A DNA stretch of 64,000 nucleotides, from assembly GCF_009363535.1 (NCBI RefSeq), contig NZ_CP045369.1, positions 2,987,001-3,051,000 of the forward strand. The letters are read 5' to 3'. This stretch comes from Microbulbifer sp. THAF38 (GTDB lineage Bacteria; Pseudomonadota; Gammaproteobacteria; Pseudomonadales; Cellvibrionaceae). The notes under the pieces are model-generated. The model worked only from the letters and a program-made list of their open reading frames with translations, was not told where the DNA came from and made no database searches. This document shows positions 29,481-37,413 of the stretch, in pieces (within the stretch, counting starts at the first letter, position 1; each line of letters starts with the position of its first letter). The translations under genes and the position numbers were made by a program.

Positions 29481-30491
29481 CTACTGGCCAATCTTGCGAA
29501 TACCCACAGCGTGACGCAACTTCTCGATAAACGGTGCCGAGTAGGCACGGGCCTTGGCTGCGCCCTTCTCCAACTCCTCTTCAATTTGGGAGGGATTCTC
29601 TAGCAGAGTGTTATAGCGCTCACGCGCCTCGCCAATCTGGCCATTGACCAGCTCGAATAGCTGCTTCTTGGCCTCGCCCCAGGCGATACCCTCTTCGAAC
29701 GCCTTGCGCATTTCCGCGGTCTGCTCCTGGGTAGCAAAGGCCTGCCAAATTTGGAAAACCGTAGAAGTATCTGGGTCTTTGGGCTCGCCCGGCTCCAGGA
29801 GGTTGGTCTTGATCTTATTAATATGCTTTTTCAGCTTTTTCTCTGGTAGGAATAAGGGGATGGTATTGCCGTAGCTCTTGCTCATTTTGCGACCATCCAG
29901 CCCCTGCAGCACCGCCACATGGTCGTCCACTACCGCCTCTGGCAGGGCAAAATGCTCGCCATAGTGGTGGTTGAAGCGCTGAGCGATATCGCGGGCCATC
30001 TCAATATGCTGCACTTGGTCCTTACCCACTGGTACCTTGTTGGCATTGAACATGAGGATGTCTGCAGCCATCAGGATCGGGTAACTATAAAGTCCCATGG
30101 TGACGCCAAAATCAGAATCCTCACCATCTGCACGATTGGCATCCACGGCGGCCTTATAAGCGTGAGCACGATTCATCAAGCCTTTGCCGGTCATGCAGGT
30201 GAGTAGCCAGGTCAGCTCGGGGATTTCATGAATATCGGATTGACGATAGAAAATCACATTGTCAGTGTTGAGGCCCAGGGCCAGCCAGGTCGCAGCAATT
30301 TCCAGGGTGGATTGATGTACCTGTTCCGGGTCCTGGCACTTGATCAACGCGTGGTAATCCGCCAGGAAATAAAAAGACTGATTGTTCTCATCCTGGCTTG
30401 CCGCGATAGCCGGGCGGATCGCACCAACATAGTTACCCAGGTGGGGAGTACCGGTGGTCGTGATACCGGTCAATACGCGCTGTTTGCTCAT
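29481..30491 (-). CDS. trpS: Tryptophanyl-tRNA synthetase
   Basis: Charges tRNA-Trp. 336 residues from the ATG at 30491, which has AAGGA 4 bases upstream (the longer frame starting 33 bases earlier lacks this). Class I motifs [12 protein letters not shown] (HIGH, about 9-20) and KMSKS (about 201-205) are intact. Single gene, likely its own promoter. Confidence 0.97.
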   Translation of the reverse strand: MSKQRVLTGITTTGTPHLGNYVGAIRPAIAASQDENNQSFYFLADYHALIKCQDPEQVHQSTLEIAATWLALGLNTDNVIFYRQSDIHEIPELTWLLTCMTGKGLMNRAHAYKAAVDANRADGEDSDFGVTMGLYSYPILMAADILMFNANKVPVGKDQVQHIEMARDIAQRFNHHYGEHFALPEAVVDDHVAVLQGLDGRKMSKSYGNTIPLFLPEKKLKKHINKIKTNLLEPGEPKDPDTSTVFQIWQAFATQEQTAEMRKAFEEGIAWGEAKKQLFELVNGQIGEARERYNTLLENPSQIEEELEKGAAKARAYSAPFIEKLRHAVGIRKIGQ

Positions 30492-30632
30492 AAATCCTTC
30501 GTTTTCCGTACTGAGTTCAGGCAATAAAAGGAAGAATCATAACCTGTTCGCGCCTGGGGTTGTATCAGCCGAGGGCATCCTCTTCCAGACCTTTGCCCGC
30601 CTCTCTAGTGCTCCAACTGTGGTCGGCATGGC

Positions 30633-31601
30633 TCAGTGGCTATCCACAGAGGGGCCAGCTCCACCAGAGAACTGCCTGCGATACTGACTGGGAGAGATCC
30701 CAAAGGTTCTGCGAAAGTGGTGGCGCAGAGTGGTGCTACTCTCAAAACCCGCCATGTGGGCAGCACCATCGACTGTCAGCTCGCCAGATTCCAGTGATTT
30801 CTGTACCACCCGCAAACGCTGCTGGATCAGCCACTCCTTTGGTGAGGTCCCCATTGATTGGCGAAACTTTCGATCAAAACTGCGGCGGGAAAGATGCGCC
30901 TGGTTGGCCCAATCATCCACCGTAAATGATCCCTGCAGATTGGCCAGAGCCCAATCTAGCGCACCGGCAAAGTAATCCGGTCGCTTGGCCACCGGGGCCT
31001 CAATAAATTGAGCCTGCCCCCCCTGCCGGTGAGGGGCCATCACCAAGCGCCTGGCTATTGCGTTAGCCAATTCAAAACCATAGGTGCGCCGCAGAAACTC
31101 GATACCCAGATCAATAGCTGCAGAACTGCCGGCGGCGCAAGCCAATTGATCATGCCAAACGTAGAGCACATCGCCCACATACTCCACGCTCGGGAAACGC
31201 TGCCGAAAAGACTCCGCATAGCGCCAGTGCGTTGTGGCCTTCCTACCCGCTAGCAGACCGAGTTCCGCGGGAAGAAAAGCACCGGAGCAAAAGGTCAGGA
31301 TTTGGCGCCCAGCCGCGGCAAACTCCGTAACCGCTCGGTGAACGCGCGCCACATAGGCATCTCTTGGGAGCGACACTGTCGGCCAGTTGGGAATCACAAG
31401 CAGATCAAATTCCATCAAACTATTTACCTGACGGCACTGCAGTGCAAGCCCTCCACTCGTTGCAGGGGCAGCCTCAGCAAAAGTAACCACCTCACCACTA
31501 TAGAGCTCTTCTGTCTCAGGGCGGCTTAGGCAGAACAGCTCTGTAGCACACCCCAGTTCAAACAGTGCAACTTGGCTGTGCGCCAATATGGCCACACGCA
31601 T
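30633..31601 (-). CDS. GlxA/FtrA-type AraC regulator with DJ-1/PfpI domain
   Basis: 322 residues from the ATG at 31601 (AGGA at 4-base spacing). The N-terminal DJ-1/PfpI-like domain (VAILAHSQVALFELGCATELF ... LTFCSGAFLPAELGLLAGRKAT) keeps the Cys of the nucleophile elbow, followed by a C-terminal AraC HTH (WANQAHLSRRSFDRKFRQSM, GFESSTTLRHHFRRTFGISP). These GlxA-like regulators usually control catabolism of amines or glycine-betaine-like compounds. No obvious target is adjacent. Confidence 0.92.
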   Translation of the reverse strand: MRVAILAHSQVALFELGCATELFCLSRPETEELYSGEVVTFAEAAPATSGGLALQCRQVNSLMEFDLLVIPNWPTVSLPRDAYVARVHRAVTEFAAAGRQILTFCSGAFLPAELGLLAGRKATTHWRYAESFRQRFPSVEYVGDVLYVWHDQLACAAGSSAAIDLGIEFLRRTYGFELANAIARRLVMAPHRQGGQAQFIEAPVAKRPDYFAGALDWALANLQGSFTVDDWANQAHLSRRSFDRKFRQSMGTSPKEWLIQQRLRVVQKSLESGELTVDGAAHMAGFESSTTLRHHFRRTFGISPSQYRRQFSGGAGPSVDSH

Positions 31602-31806
31602 AGCTTCCTGCTTTATTGTCATAGGGTTATCCAATTCGTACCACATCCAGCAAACGGCAAAGAAAATTGTGAATGGCGTAAAGTTAGCGTTTATTGGCTT
31701 TCAAGCCAATCGCTATAAATGGCAATTGTGGGCAAACTATTGTTCAGGCAGTGAAATTGGGAGGATATTCTCTAGATAGGTATCTAACCTAAACTCACTG
31801 AACTTT

Positions 31807-31846
31807 TAAGCACTCATAAGCACTCATAAGCACTCATAAGCACTCA
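31807..31846 (+). repeat. Four tandem copies of a 10-bp unit
   Basis: TAAGCACTCA repeated four times with no interruption, 30 bases upstream of the GST gene. A slippage-prone microsatellite, too short for a CRISPR. Confidence 0.9.
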
Positions 31847-31875
31847 GCACCGGAAAATACCTATAGAGGAAGCCT

Positions 31876-32559
31876 ATGTATCAATTATTTATTGGAAATA
31901 AAAACTATTCTTCCTGGTCTCTCAGGCCCTGGTTATTAATGCACCAGCTGGAAATACCGTTTAACGAAAAACTGGTTACTTTTGAGGAAGGCGGCAGCTG
32001 GGAAAAGTTTCACAGTTTCTCACCAAGCGGACAGGTGCCCTGCCTGAAAACGGAAGAAACCACGATTTGGGACTCTCTGGCGATCACCGAATATATCGCT
32101 GAAGACTTCCCTCAAGTCTGGGCTAGCGATCGAATAACCCGAGCCTGGTCTCGTAGCGCTTCGGCAGAAATGCACTCTGGTTTTTCCGCCCTAAGGAATA
32201 TCTGCCCAATGAATTGCGGCCTGAAAGTAGAATTGTATGAGGTCTCAGCTCCCCTGCAAAAAGATATTCATCGGATTAACGAGCTATGGACTGAAGGTCT
32301 TCAGAAATTTGGAGGCCCATTTCTCGCTGGGAAAGAATTTACTGCAGTCGATGCCTTCTTCGCTCCAGTTACAATAAGGGCAGAAAATTACAACTTACCC
32401 TTCAGCGAAGACGCAAAGCAATATATTAAATTGATTCACAGCCTTCCCTCGATGCAAAAATGGATAGCCGATGCCATCAAGGAGCCATGGAGAGAGTCAG
32501 CCCATGAGGAAGAGGTACGGAGCTCTGGAACAATAATAACGGATTTGCGCCAACAATAA
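31876..32559 (+). CDS. Glutathione S-transferase family protein
   Basis: 227 residues. The thioredoxin-fold N-terminal domain (LFIGNKNYSSWSLRPWLLM with the Ser/Tyr active-site region, then SGQVPCLKTEETTIWDSLAITEYIAEDFP) binds glutathione. The all-helical C-terminal domain follows (SRSASAEMHSGFSALR, GKEFTAVDAFFAPVTIR). It belongs to the GST group close to YfcF. Substrate unknown. ATG with AGAGGA 8 bases upstream. Confidence 0.9.
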   Translation: MYQLFIGNKNYSSWSLRPWLLMHQLEIPFNEKLVTFEEGGSWEKFHSFSPSGQVPCLKTEETTIWDSLAITEYIAEDFPQVWASDRITRAWSRSASAEMHSGFSALRNICPMNCGLKVELYEVSAPLQKDIHRINELWTEGLQKFGGPFLAGKEFTAVDAFFAPVTIRAENYNLPFSEDAKQYIKLIHSLPSMQKWIADAIKEPWRESAHEEEVRSSGTIITDLRQQ

Positions 32560-32787
32560 ATGATAACGGCTCACTATATTAGATGCCTTTATTCTTAACA
32601 TGAAACCACCTGCATTTAGCACTAAAATTCGATACCCAGCGTGACAACCCCGGTGCAGCAAAGTAAAGCTGCGCCGGCAATTACTCTATGGCAGAATATC
32701 CTCTAGAAAAAAAGCCCTTTAGAGCTTCCCCTTAAGAATTTCTTCCTTAAAAAATACAGACAGTAACTGCTAGCACTGAAGACCATA

Positions 32788-33510
32788 ATGTTGCAAACAA
32801 AGCAAGATACACCGTTAAACAGTACACCTGGATTTATAACAGGCACCCAACCTATAGAATTCTTCGAATTTTCAGGCCTGATACTAGAATGCCAGTTCAG
32901 CCAGGAAAGCTATCAGGACAGCCTGTTCACCACACTCGCCATCCATTTCCCAGATAAAATCACTAAGGCTTGCCAAAAGCGTAAAGCCGAGTTTCTAGCG
33001 GGCAGATACTGTGCACATCTTGCGCTCCAGCAATTTGGACATATTGAGACACATGTACCCATTGGCCCCAATCGAAGCCCCCAATGGCCAACAGATACAC
33101 CAGGCTCTATTACTCACACCCATGACCTTGCCATTTGTGCACTCAACAACAAGCCCAAAGCTATTGGTATTGATTACGAGCCCACAATATCTACAGAAAC
33201 TGCGAGAGAAATAAAAAATCTTATCGTTAATCAAGCAGAAGAAACTCGCCTATCTCAAACAGATTTACCACTTGAGCAATGGTTGACTATTGCTTTTTCC
33301 GTCAAAGAGAGTTTATTTAAGGCCCTCTATCCCACAGCCAAACAATACTTCGATTTTCTCGATGCAGAGATCCAAGATATCGACTGCAAAAACAAAAAAA
33401 TAGCATTAACATTAAGTCGTGATTTATGCCCCGAGGCCATAAAAGGCCAGCGATTTTTGGGGGCCTACAATTCCCACAAGAAAGGTTTTATTACACTGTT
33501 TGAATGTTAA
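32788..33510 (+). CDS. 4'-phosphopantetheinyl transferase (EntD/Sfp type)
   Basis: Attaches phosphopantetheine from CoA to a carrier protein. 240 residues. The magnesium-binding GIDYE motif is at 127-131 and the second motif FSVKESLFKAL at 170-180 (acidic residues D129, E131, E174), plus the upstream KRKAEFLAGRYCAHLAL and SITHTHDLAICA elements. No NRPS or PKS gene lies in the window, so the carrier-protein partner is elsewhere. The gene is AT-richer than the core blocks. It is convergent with the MaoC pair. Confidence 0.93.
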   Translation: MLQTKQDTPLNSTPGFITGTQPIEFFEFSGLILECQFSQESYQDSLFTTLAIHFPDKITKACQKRKAEFLAGRYCAHLALQQFGHIETHVPIGPNRSPQWPTDTPGSITHTHDLAICALNNKPKAIGIDYEPTISTETAREIKNLIVNQAEETRLSQTDLPLEQWLTIAFSVKESLFKALYPTAKQYFDFLDAEIQDIDCKNKKIALTLSRDLCPEAIKGQRFLGAYNSHKKGFITLFEC

Positions 33511-33541
33511 AGGTTTCTGAAACTATTCCTACCTGTGAAAG

Positions 33542-34060
33542 TTAATACCCGGCTTTCTCATAAGGCCCAAGGTTCCGACGATAAACCAAGAGCTTCCGTT
33601 CAAAGGAGCAGACACAGGCCCCGTCTTGATTGAGAGCCTGGGAACTAATATGTAAAAGCCCCTGATCCGGGCGCGATTTGGACTTTCGCTTACCCAGAAT
33701 TTCTGATTCCAAATACAGGGTATCTCCCGCGTAAACAGCTTTAACTTTACATTCTGTCATACTCAGGTTGGCCACGACCTTACCGAAGGTACGGGTTGTT
33801 AATGCCATTGCGCTCAGCACAAAAGTCTCTGGCACTCTTACCCTATCACCATAAACTCTACGCGCATAACGTTGGTCCGCATATCCAGGACTTAAGTCGA
33901 AAGAGTGGCGCGCATAATTTAAACAGCTGGCCTCAGAGAAAGTATGACCCGGACGGTGCTCAAATATCTGGCCTACTTCAAAGTCCTCATAGTCGACACC
34001 ACAGGTTTCGATATAGGTATTTGGCTCAACTTCCCTTAGGAAATGTAAGGAATCCTTCAC
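33542..34060 (-). CDS. MaoC-like hydratase, degenerate active site
   Basis: 172 residues with a hotdog fold similar to mesaconyl-CoA / itaconyl-CoA-type hydratases (DYEDFEVGQIFEHRPGHTFSEA, ..., CKVKAVYAGDTLYLESEILGKRKSKSRP, then NQDGA). The stretch that should carry the Asn/Asp-x4-His pair reads DLSPGYAD, so the catalytic His is Tyr. It pairs with the next gene upstream (25 bases between), which keeps the residues. This is consistent with a non-catalytic partner in a heterodimer (inference). Likely third gene of the CitE-MaoC-MaoC operon. Confidence 0.8.
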   Translation of the reverse strand: MKDSLHFLREVEPNTYIETCGVDYEDFEVGQIFEHRPGHTFSEASCLNYARHSFDLSPGYADQRYARRVYGDRVRVPETFVLSAMALTTRTFGKVVANLSMTECKVKAVYAGDTLYLESEILGKRKSKSRPDQGLLHISSQALNQDGACVCSFERKLLVYRRNLGPYEKAGY

Positions 34061-34085
34061 AGACCTCTCCCACTTGCAACAGAAG

Positions 34086-34613
34086 CTAATAGTTTTTTGC
34101 CGAAAATGGCAGATGATCTCGCTTGTAAATCAGCATACTACATCGCATCTCACAAGTTATTTGTTGATCTTGATTAGAGCTGCGAAGTGCAACCTCAATC
34201 AAACCGGATTCTGAATCCTTCAAATTTGCACCAACAAACAGTACTTCAGTCCCTACATACAAAGTGTCCCCACCAAACACAGGGGCCAACATGTCTATAC
34301 AGCTCCACTCCACTATACGCTTGCGACGATAATAAGTTTTCCAAGTCAGCCCCATTAAGCGTTGAATAATCAAGGTGGTATCGACAAGAGGACGCTTAAA
34401 TTCTGTCTGTTTGGCGTAATGCGCATCGAAATGGATCATCGCCTGATTAAACGTATTAATACACTCTTCCACATTATCCTGCTGGCTAATTGTTACACCT
34501 GGCCGATGGCGAAAAACCTGACCCACTTTGAAATCTTCGAAATCCAGTCCATAACGCTCACGGTAGCGATTATTGCCAAGCTGAATATAAGCGGGAAAAC
34601 GAAACCGATCCAT
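34086..34613 (-). CDS. MaoC-like enoyl-CoA hydratase
   Basis: 175 residues, paralogue of the downstream gene (shared YGLDFEDFKVGQVFRHRPGVTIS opening). The catalytic stretch reads FNQAMIHFDAHYAKQTEFKR, as in mesaconyl-CoA hydratase-type enzymes that hydrate a CoA-activated C5 unsaturated dicarboxylate. Middle gene of the operon, 44 bases after the CitE-like gene. The substrate is inferred from the family and the neighbour, not proven. Confidence 0.83.
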   Translation of the reverse strand: MDRFRFPAYIQLGNNRYRERYGLDFEDFKVGQVFRHRPGVTISQQDNVEECINTFNQAMIHFDAHYAKQTEFKRPLVDTTLIIQRLMGLTWKTYYRRKRIVEWSCIDMLAPVFGGDTLYVGTEVLFVGANLKDSESGLIEVALRSSNQDQQITCEMRCSMLIYKRDHLPFSAKNY

Positions 34614-34657
34614 AGAACCCTCTTGAGGTTTTTATACAGTCAAATGCTCAAAAACTA

Positions 34658-35548
34658 CTACTTTTCGATGGGAGAGACTAATTTTAGGGCTCGCTCTATC
34701 ACTGGCAAATCCACCATACGCCCATCAACCACCAATACCCTATTGGAATTTGCTTTAAAGGCCTGAACTATTTTATGAGCACTCTGTAAAGATTCTTCTG
34801 TAGGGGAAAATCCTTGATGAATTGGATCAATCTGCCTTGGGTTTAAAGCCACTTTCCCGCTAAACCCCAAAGCGGCTACACGTTGAGCCTCACGCAATAA
34901 TCCCTCAGTGTCTTCCAAATCAAAACATGGACCATCTATCGCGCCGATATTTGCGTAGGTTGCCGCCTGTAGAATACGGCTCCTGGCATAGAACAAAGAG
35001 TCCCAGCTCATATCAACGCCAATTTCTGTGCATAAACCTACGGAACCAAAAGCAATAGCCAACACATTCTTAGAAGTGGCTATTTCTCTACTATTTTGCA
35101 GACCTTTAGCCGTTTCAATTAGGGGTAACAAACCAATTGGTTGTTCGACTGGCTCTATTAATTGGTTTAACCAAGCTATTTCCTCAGCAGACTCCACCTT
35201 AGGGAGCAGAATAATATCGGGCTTTGATACCTGCTCCAGTAACAACAACACATCCCTGAGCCCAGATTCAGAGCTCAGTGGATTAATCTTCAATACCCGC
35301 AGACCGTCAGAGGACGTGAAAAGATTCCTTACATTCTGCCAGGCAGCCACTTTGATCCCCGGTGTGATGACATCTTCCAAATCCACACAAGCTATATCCG
35401 CGCCACCAGCAACTGCTTTCCGATATCGACTGGGGCGACTGGCAGGCACAAATAAAATACTGCGACAATGAAATTTATTCTTTAAGTGCATGGCATTAAT
35501 CTTCACCTGTCCGGCTTTTACTCCCTTACCACTTCCATATCCATGCAT
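34658..35548 (-). CDS. CitE/HpcH-family CoA-ester lyase (malyl/citramalyl-CoA lyase-like)
   Basis: Cleaves or forms a 3-hydroxyacyl-CoA such as malyl-CoA or citramalyl-CoA. 296 residues, or 277 from the ATG at 35491 (MHLKNKFHCRSILF), which fits the family start better. Motifs: RSILFVPASRPSRYRKA, VDLEDVITP, LPKVES, PLIETAKGL, ALNPRQIDPI. In most CitE proteins the fold has RVNPL after the second strand. Here it reads LKINPL, so the substrate-binding Arg appears to be Lys, and the GxxDL motif is GSVGL. The operon with two MaoC genes resembles itaconate or mesaconate C5 degradation (lyase plus hydratase) but without the CoA-transferase. Confidence 0.82.
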   Translation of the reverse strand: MHGYGSGKGVKAGQVKINAMHLKNKFHCRSILFVPASRPSRYRKAVAGGADIACVDLEDVITPGIKVAAWQNVRNLFTSSDGLRVLKINPLSSESGLRDVLLLLEQVSKPDIILLPKVESAEEIAWLNQLIEPVEQPIGLLPLIETAKGLQNSREIATSKNVLAIAFGSVGLCTEIGVDMSWDSLFYARSRILQAATYANIGAIDGPCFDLEDTEGLLREAQRVAALGFSGKVALNPRQIDPIHQGFSPTEESLQSAHKIVQAFKANSNRVLVVDGRMVDLPVIERALKLVSPIEK

Positions 35549-36255
35549 AGTAGCAGCCAGTTACACCCTTAAATAAAGGGATTGAATTAAATATGCTATT
35601 AATACCCCACAAGCATAGAAGTTAATTTTCAGAGACTGAAAATGCATACGCATGAGGCACTTTACTCAAAAGACCTCGCGCTTAGCCACCCTAAGATTCC
35701 ACCCATCAATAGCAAAAATAATTAAAATGTCACTGTATGCTTCCCTCTAACGAGGTACTGGTAGTTATTGTGGAAAAACTTGGAACAGACTCAATTGGCA
35801 CTCTTTACCCGGCCAATTTAAGTGCAGAAATTATTAAGGTGGAAGATATTCCCAATGGAAGAAATATTGCCAGAGGAGTTGTCCAGCAATCTTGTAGACT
35901 TCAAAACACACTAAAAAATTAAAAGATTGGCCCAAGATACCTACTCAACAAGCTCCTACTGACCTAGCTGTAATGTAAAGCAGGTATTAAAACTCCTTTT
36001 ACTACTGATACCTGACGGATTCCTTTTGTATCCATAGATAGCGGACGCGAGATAAGAATCTTAGCGTAGGCGATACACTGCAATGATGAGATAGTGAAAT
36101 TCAGGCGGGCCCACTTCTGGGCAAGGATAATCAATACACCCCAAAGAAATGAATTACTTTGTAACGGAAATAGGCCGACTAGTTCAGCAGGCAGTTATTA
36201 AAGAGTAAAAATTTTGGATACGCTGTAATGCAGAAAAATATGGTAAGTACGTAAG
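35549..36255. other. Gene-poor stretch between CitE-like gene and yigZ
   Basis: About 700 AT-rich bases. A 61-codon plus-strand frame (35737-35922, starting MLPSNEVLVVIVEK) has no Shine-Dalgarno and no recognisable family. Nothing else identified. Confidence 0.4.
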
Positions 36256-36861
36256 CTACCCTTGAAGCTCAAACCCTTCTGACAATAACAACTCCCTCAA
36301 GGGATTCCACTGATCTTGTGGCAGTGAAATGGACATTGTCACCTTGCTGGCATAACCCGCCTGCCCACAATTCCCCTGGTAACGAGCCACTAAATAGCGA
36401 AGGCGGGATTCCTGGGCAAAATCACAGCTCACGGAAACTTCCTGTAACGGTACAAAAGCCTCCAGGTTCACTGCCTGCAAAGCGGCACCCACCGATCCCC
36501 GATAGGCACGCATCAGGCCACCAACACCTAACTTGGTTCCACCAAAATAGCGAGTCACAATAGCCCCTACATTGCCAATCCCCTGCTTGAGGAGCAATTC
36601 CAGCATCGGGCGCCCCGCACTGCCTCCGGGCTCACCATCATCATCGGCTTGCATCGTGTCGGGATTGGCCGGATTGCCGATAACAAGCGCCGTGCAGTGA
36701 TGGCTGGCATCCGGGTATTGTTTGCGAATCTGGCTGAGCTGAAATTGAAAAGCCGCCTTATCTGTTACTGGCCCAAGCCAACAAATAAAACGGCTTTTCT
36801 TTTCTTCGGTCTCACTGACAACGGGAGACGAGGGAATCTGATAGGTCACCGGCAAAGGCAT
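36256..36861 (-). CDS. yigZ: YigZ/IMPACT family protein
   Basis: 201 residues. The UPF0029 signature DDDGEPGGSAGRPMLELLLK (about 79-98) and VTRYFGGTKLGVGGLMRAYRGSV are intact, as is the C-terminal small domain. The family is linked to stress-related translation control; function in bacteria is not firmly known. The start overlaps the end of ccmG by 50 bases in another frame, so expression may depend on the ccm operon. Confidence 0.93.
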   Translation of the reverse strand: MPLPVTYQIPSSPVVSETEEKKSRFICWLGPVTDKAAFQFQLSQIRKQYPDASHHCTALVIGNPANPDTMQADDDGEPGGSAGRPMLELLLKQGIGNVGAIVTRYFGGTKLGVGGLMRAYRGSVGAALQAVNLEAFVPLQEVSVSCDFAQESRLRYLVARYQGNCGQAGYASKVTMSISLPQDQWNPLRELLLSEGFELQG

Positions 36862-37396
36862 CCCAAGGCTGGTTTTTTAATTTTTCAAATAGGGGCTGTA
36901 ATTTGGTCTGCCACACTTTGTCGTCCACCACACCAACATGTTTACAGCGGATAGTGCCCTCTGCATCCACCAGGAAGGTTTCAGGAGCACCGAACACCCC
37001 CAAATCCAGCGCCAAGCGCCCATCCCTGTCGGCAACACTAAAGAGGTAGGGATTGTGGAATTTATCCAACCATTTGAGAGCCGCCGAATCATCATCTTTG
37101 AGGTTCACACCAACAATTGGCACACCCTGCTCTGCCAGAGCATTCAGGTAGGGATGCTCAACCCGGCAGGCCACACACCAGGTGGCCCAAACATTAAGCA
37201 GGTGCGGCCCCTTGGGCAGGTCTCCCTTTTGCACCACCTGATTGTTATCGGCAACCTTTTCCAAGGAAAACTCTGGCACCGGCTTGTTTAGCAGTGCCGA
37301 AGGCATTTCCTGCGGGTTCAAGAACAAGCCACGCCAGAACAGCAACGCCAGGGCGACAAAAATAATCAGAGGCAAAAAGAGTTTTAATCTCGACAT
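36812..37396 (-). CDS. ccmG: Thioredoxin-like cytochrome c maturation protein CcmG (DsbE)
   Basis: Membrane-anchored periplasmic thioredoxin that reduces apocytochrome or CcmH. 194 residues: a single N-terminal helix (about 5-22) and a thioredoxin fold with WCVAC (Cys74, Cys77) and GVFGAPETFLVDAEG. The C-terminus runs about 15 residues past the family norm (QPWDAFAGDLSDSLVSRCQ) and overlaps yigZ, which suggests an old stop-codon loss. Last ccm gene here; ccmH and ccmI follow 19 kb away. Confidence 0.95.
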   Translation of the reverse strand: MSRLKLFLPLIIFVALALLFWRGLFLNPQEMPSALLNKPVPEFSLEKVADNNQVVQKGDLPKGPHLLNVWATWCVACRVEHPYLNALAEQGVPIVGVNLKDDDSAALKWLDKFHNPYLFSVADRDGRLALDLGVFGAPETFLVDAEGTIRCKHVGVVDDKVWQTKLQPLFEKLKNQPWDAFAGDLSDSLVSRCQ

Positions 37397-37413
37397 TTTA
37401 TCCTTCTCGAAAA

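Noticed and set aside
31807..31846. 10-bp tandem repeat as a CRISPR
   Set aside because: Units are contiguous without spacers and too short.
35737..35922. 61-codon plus-strand frame as a gene
   Set aside because: No ribosome site and no recognised domain.
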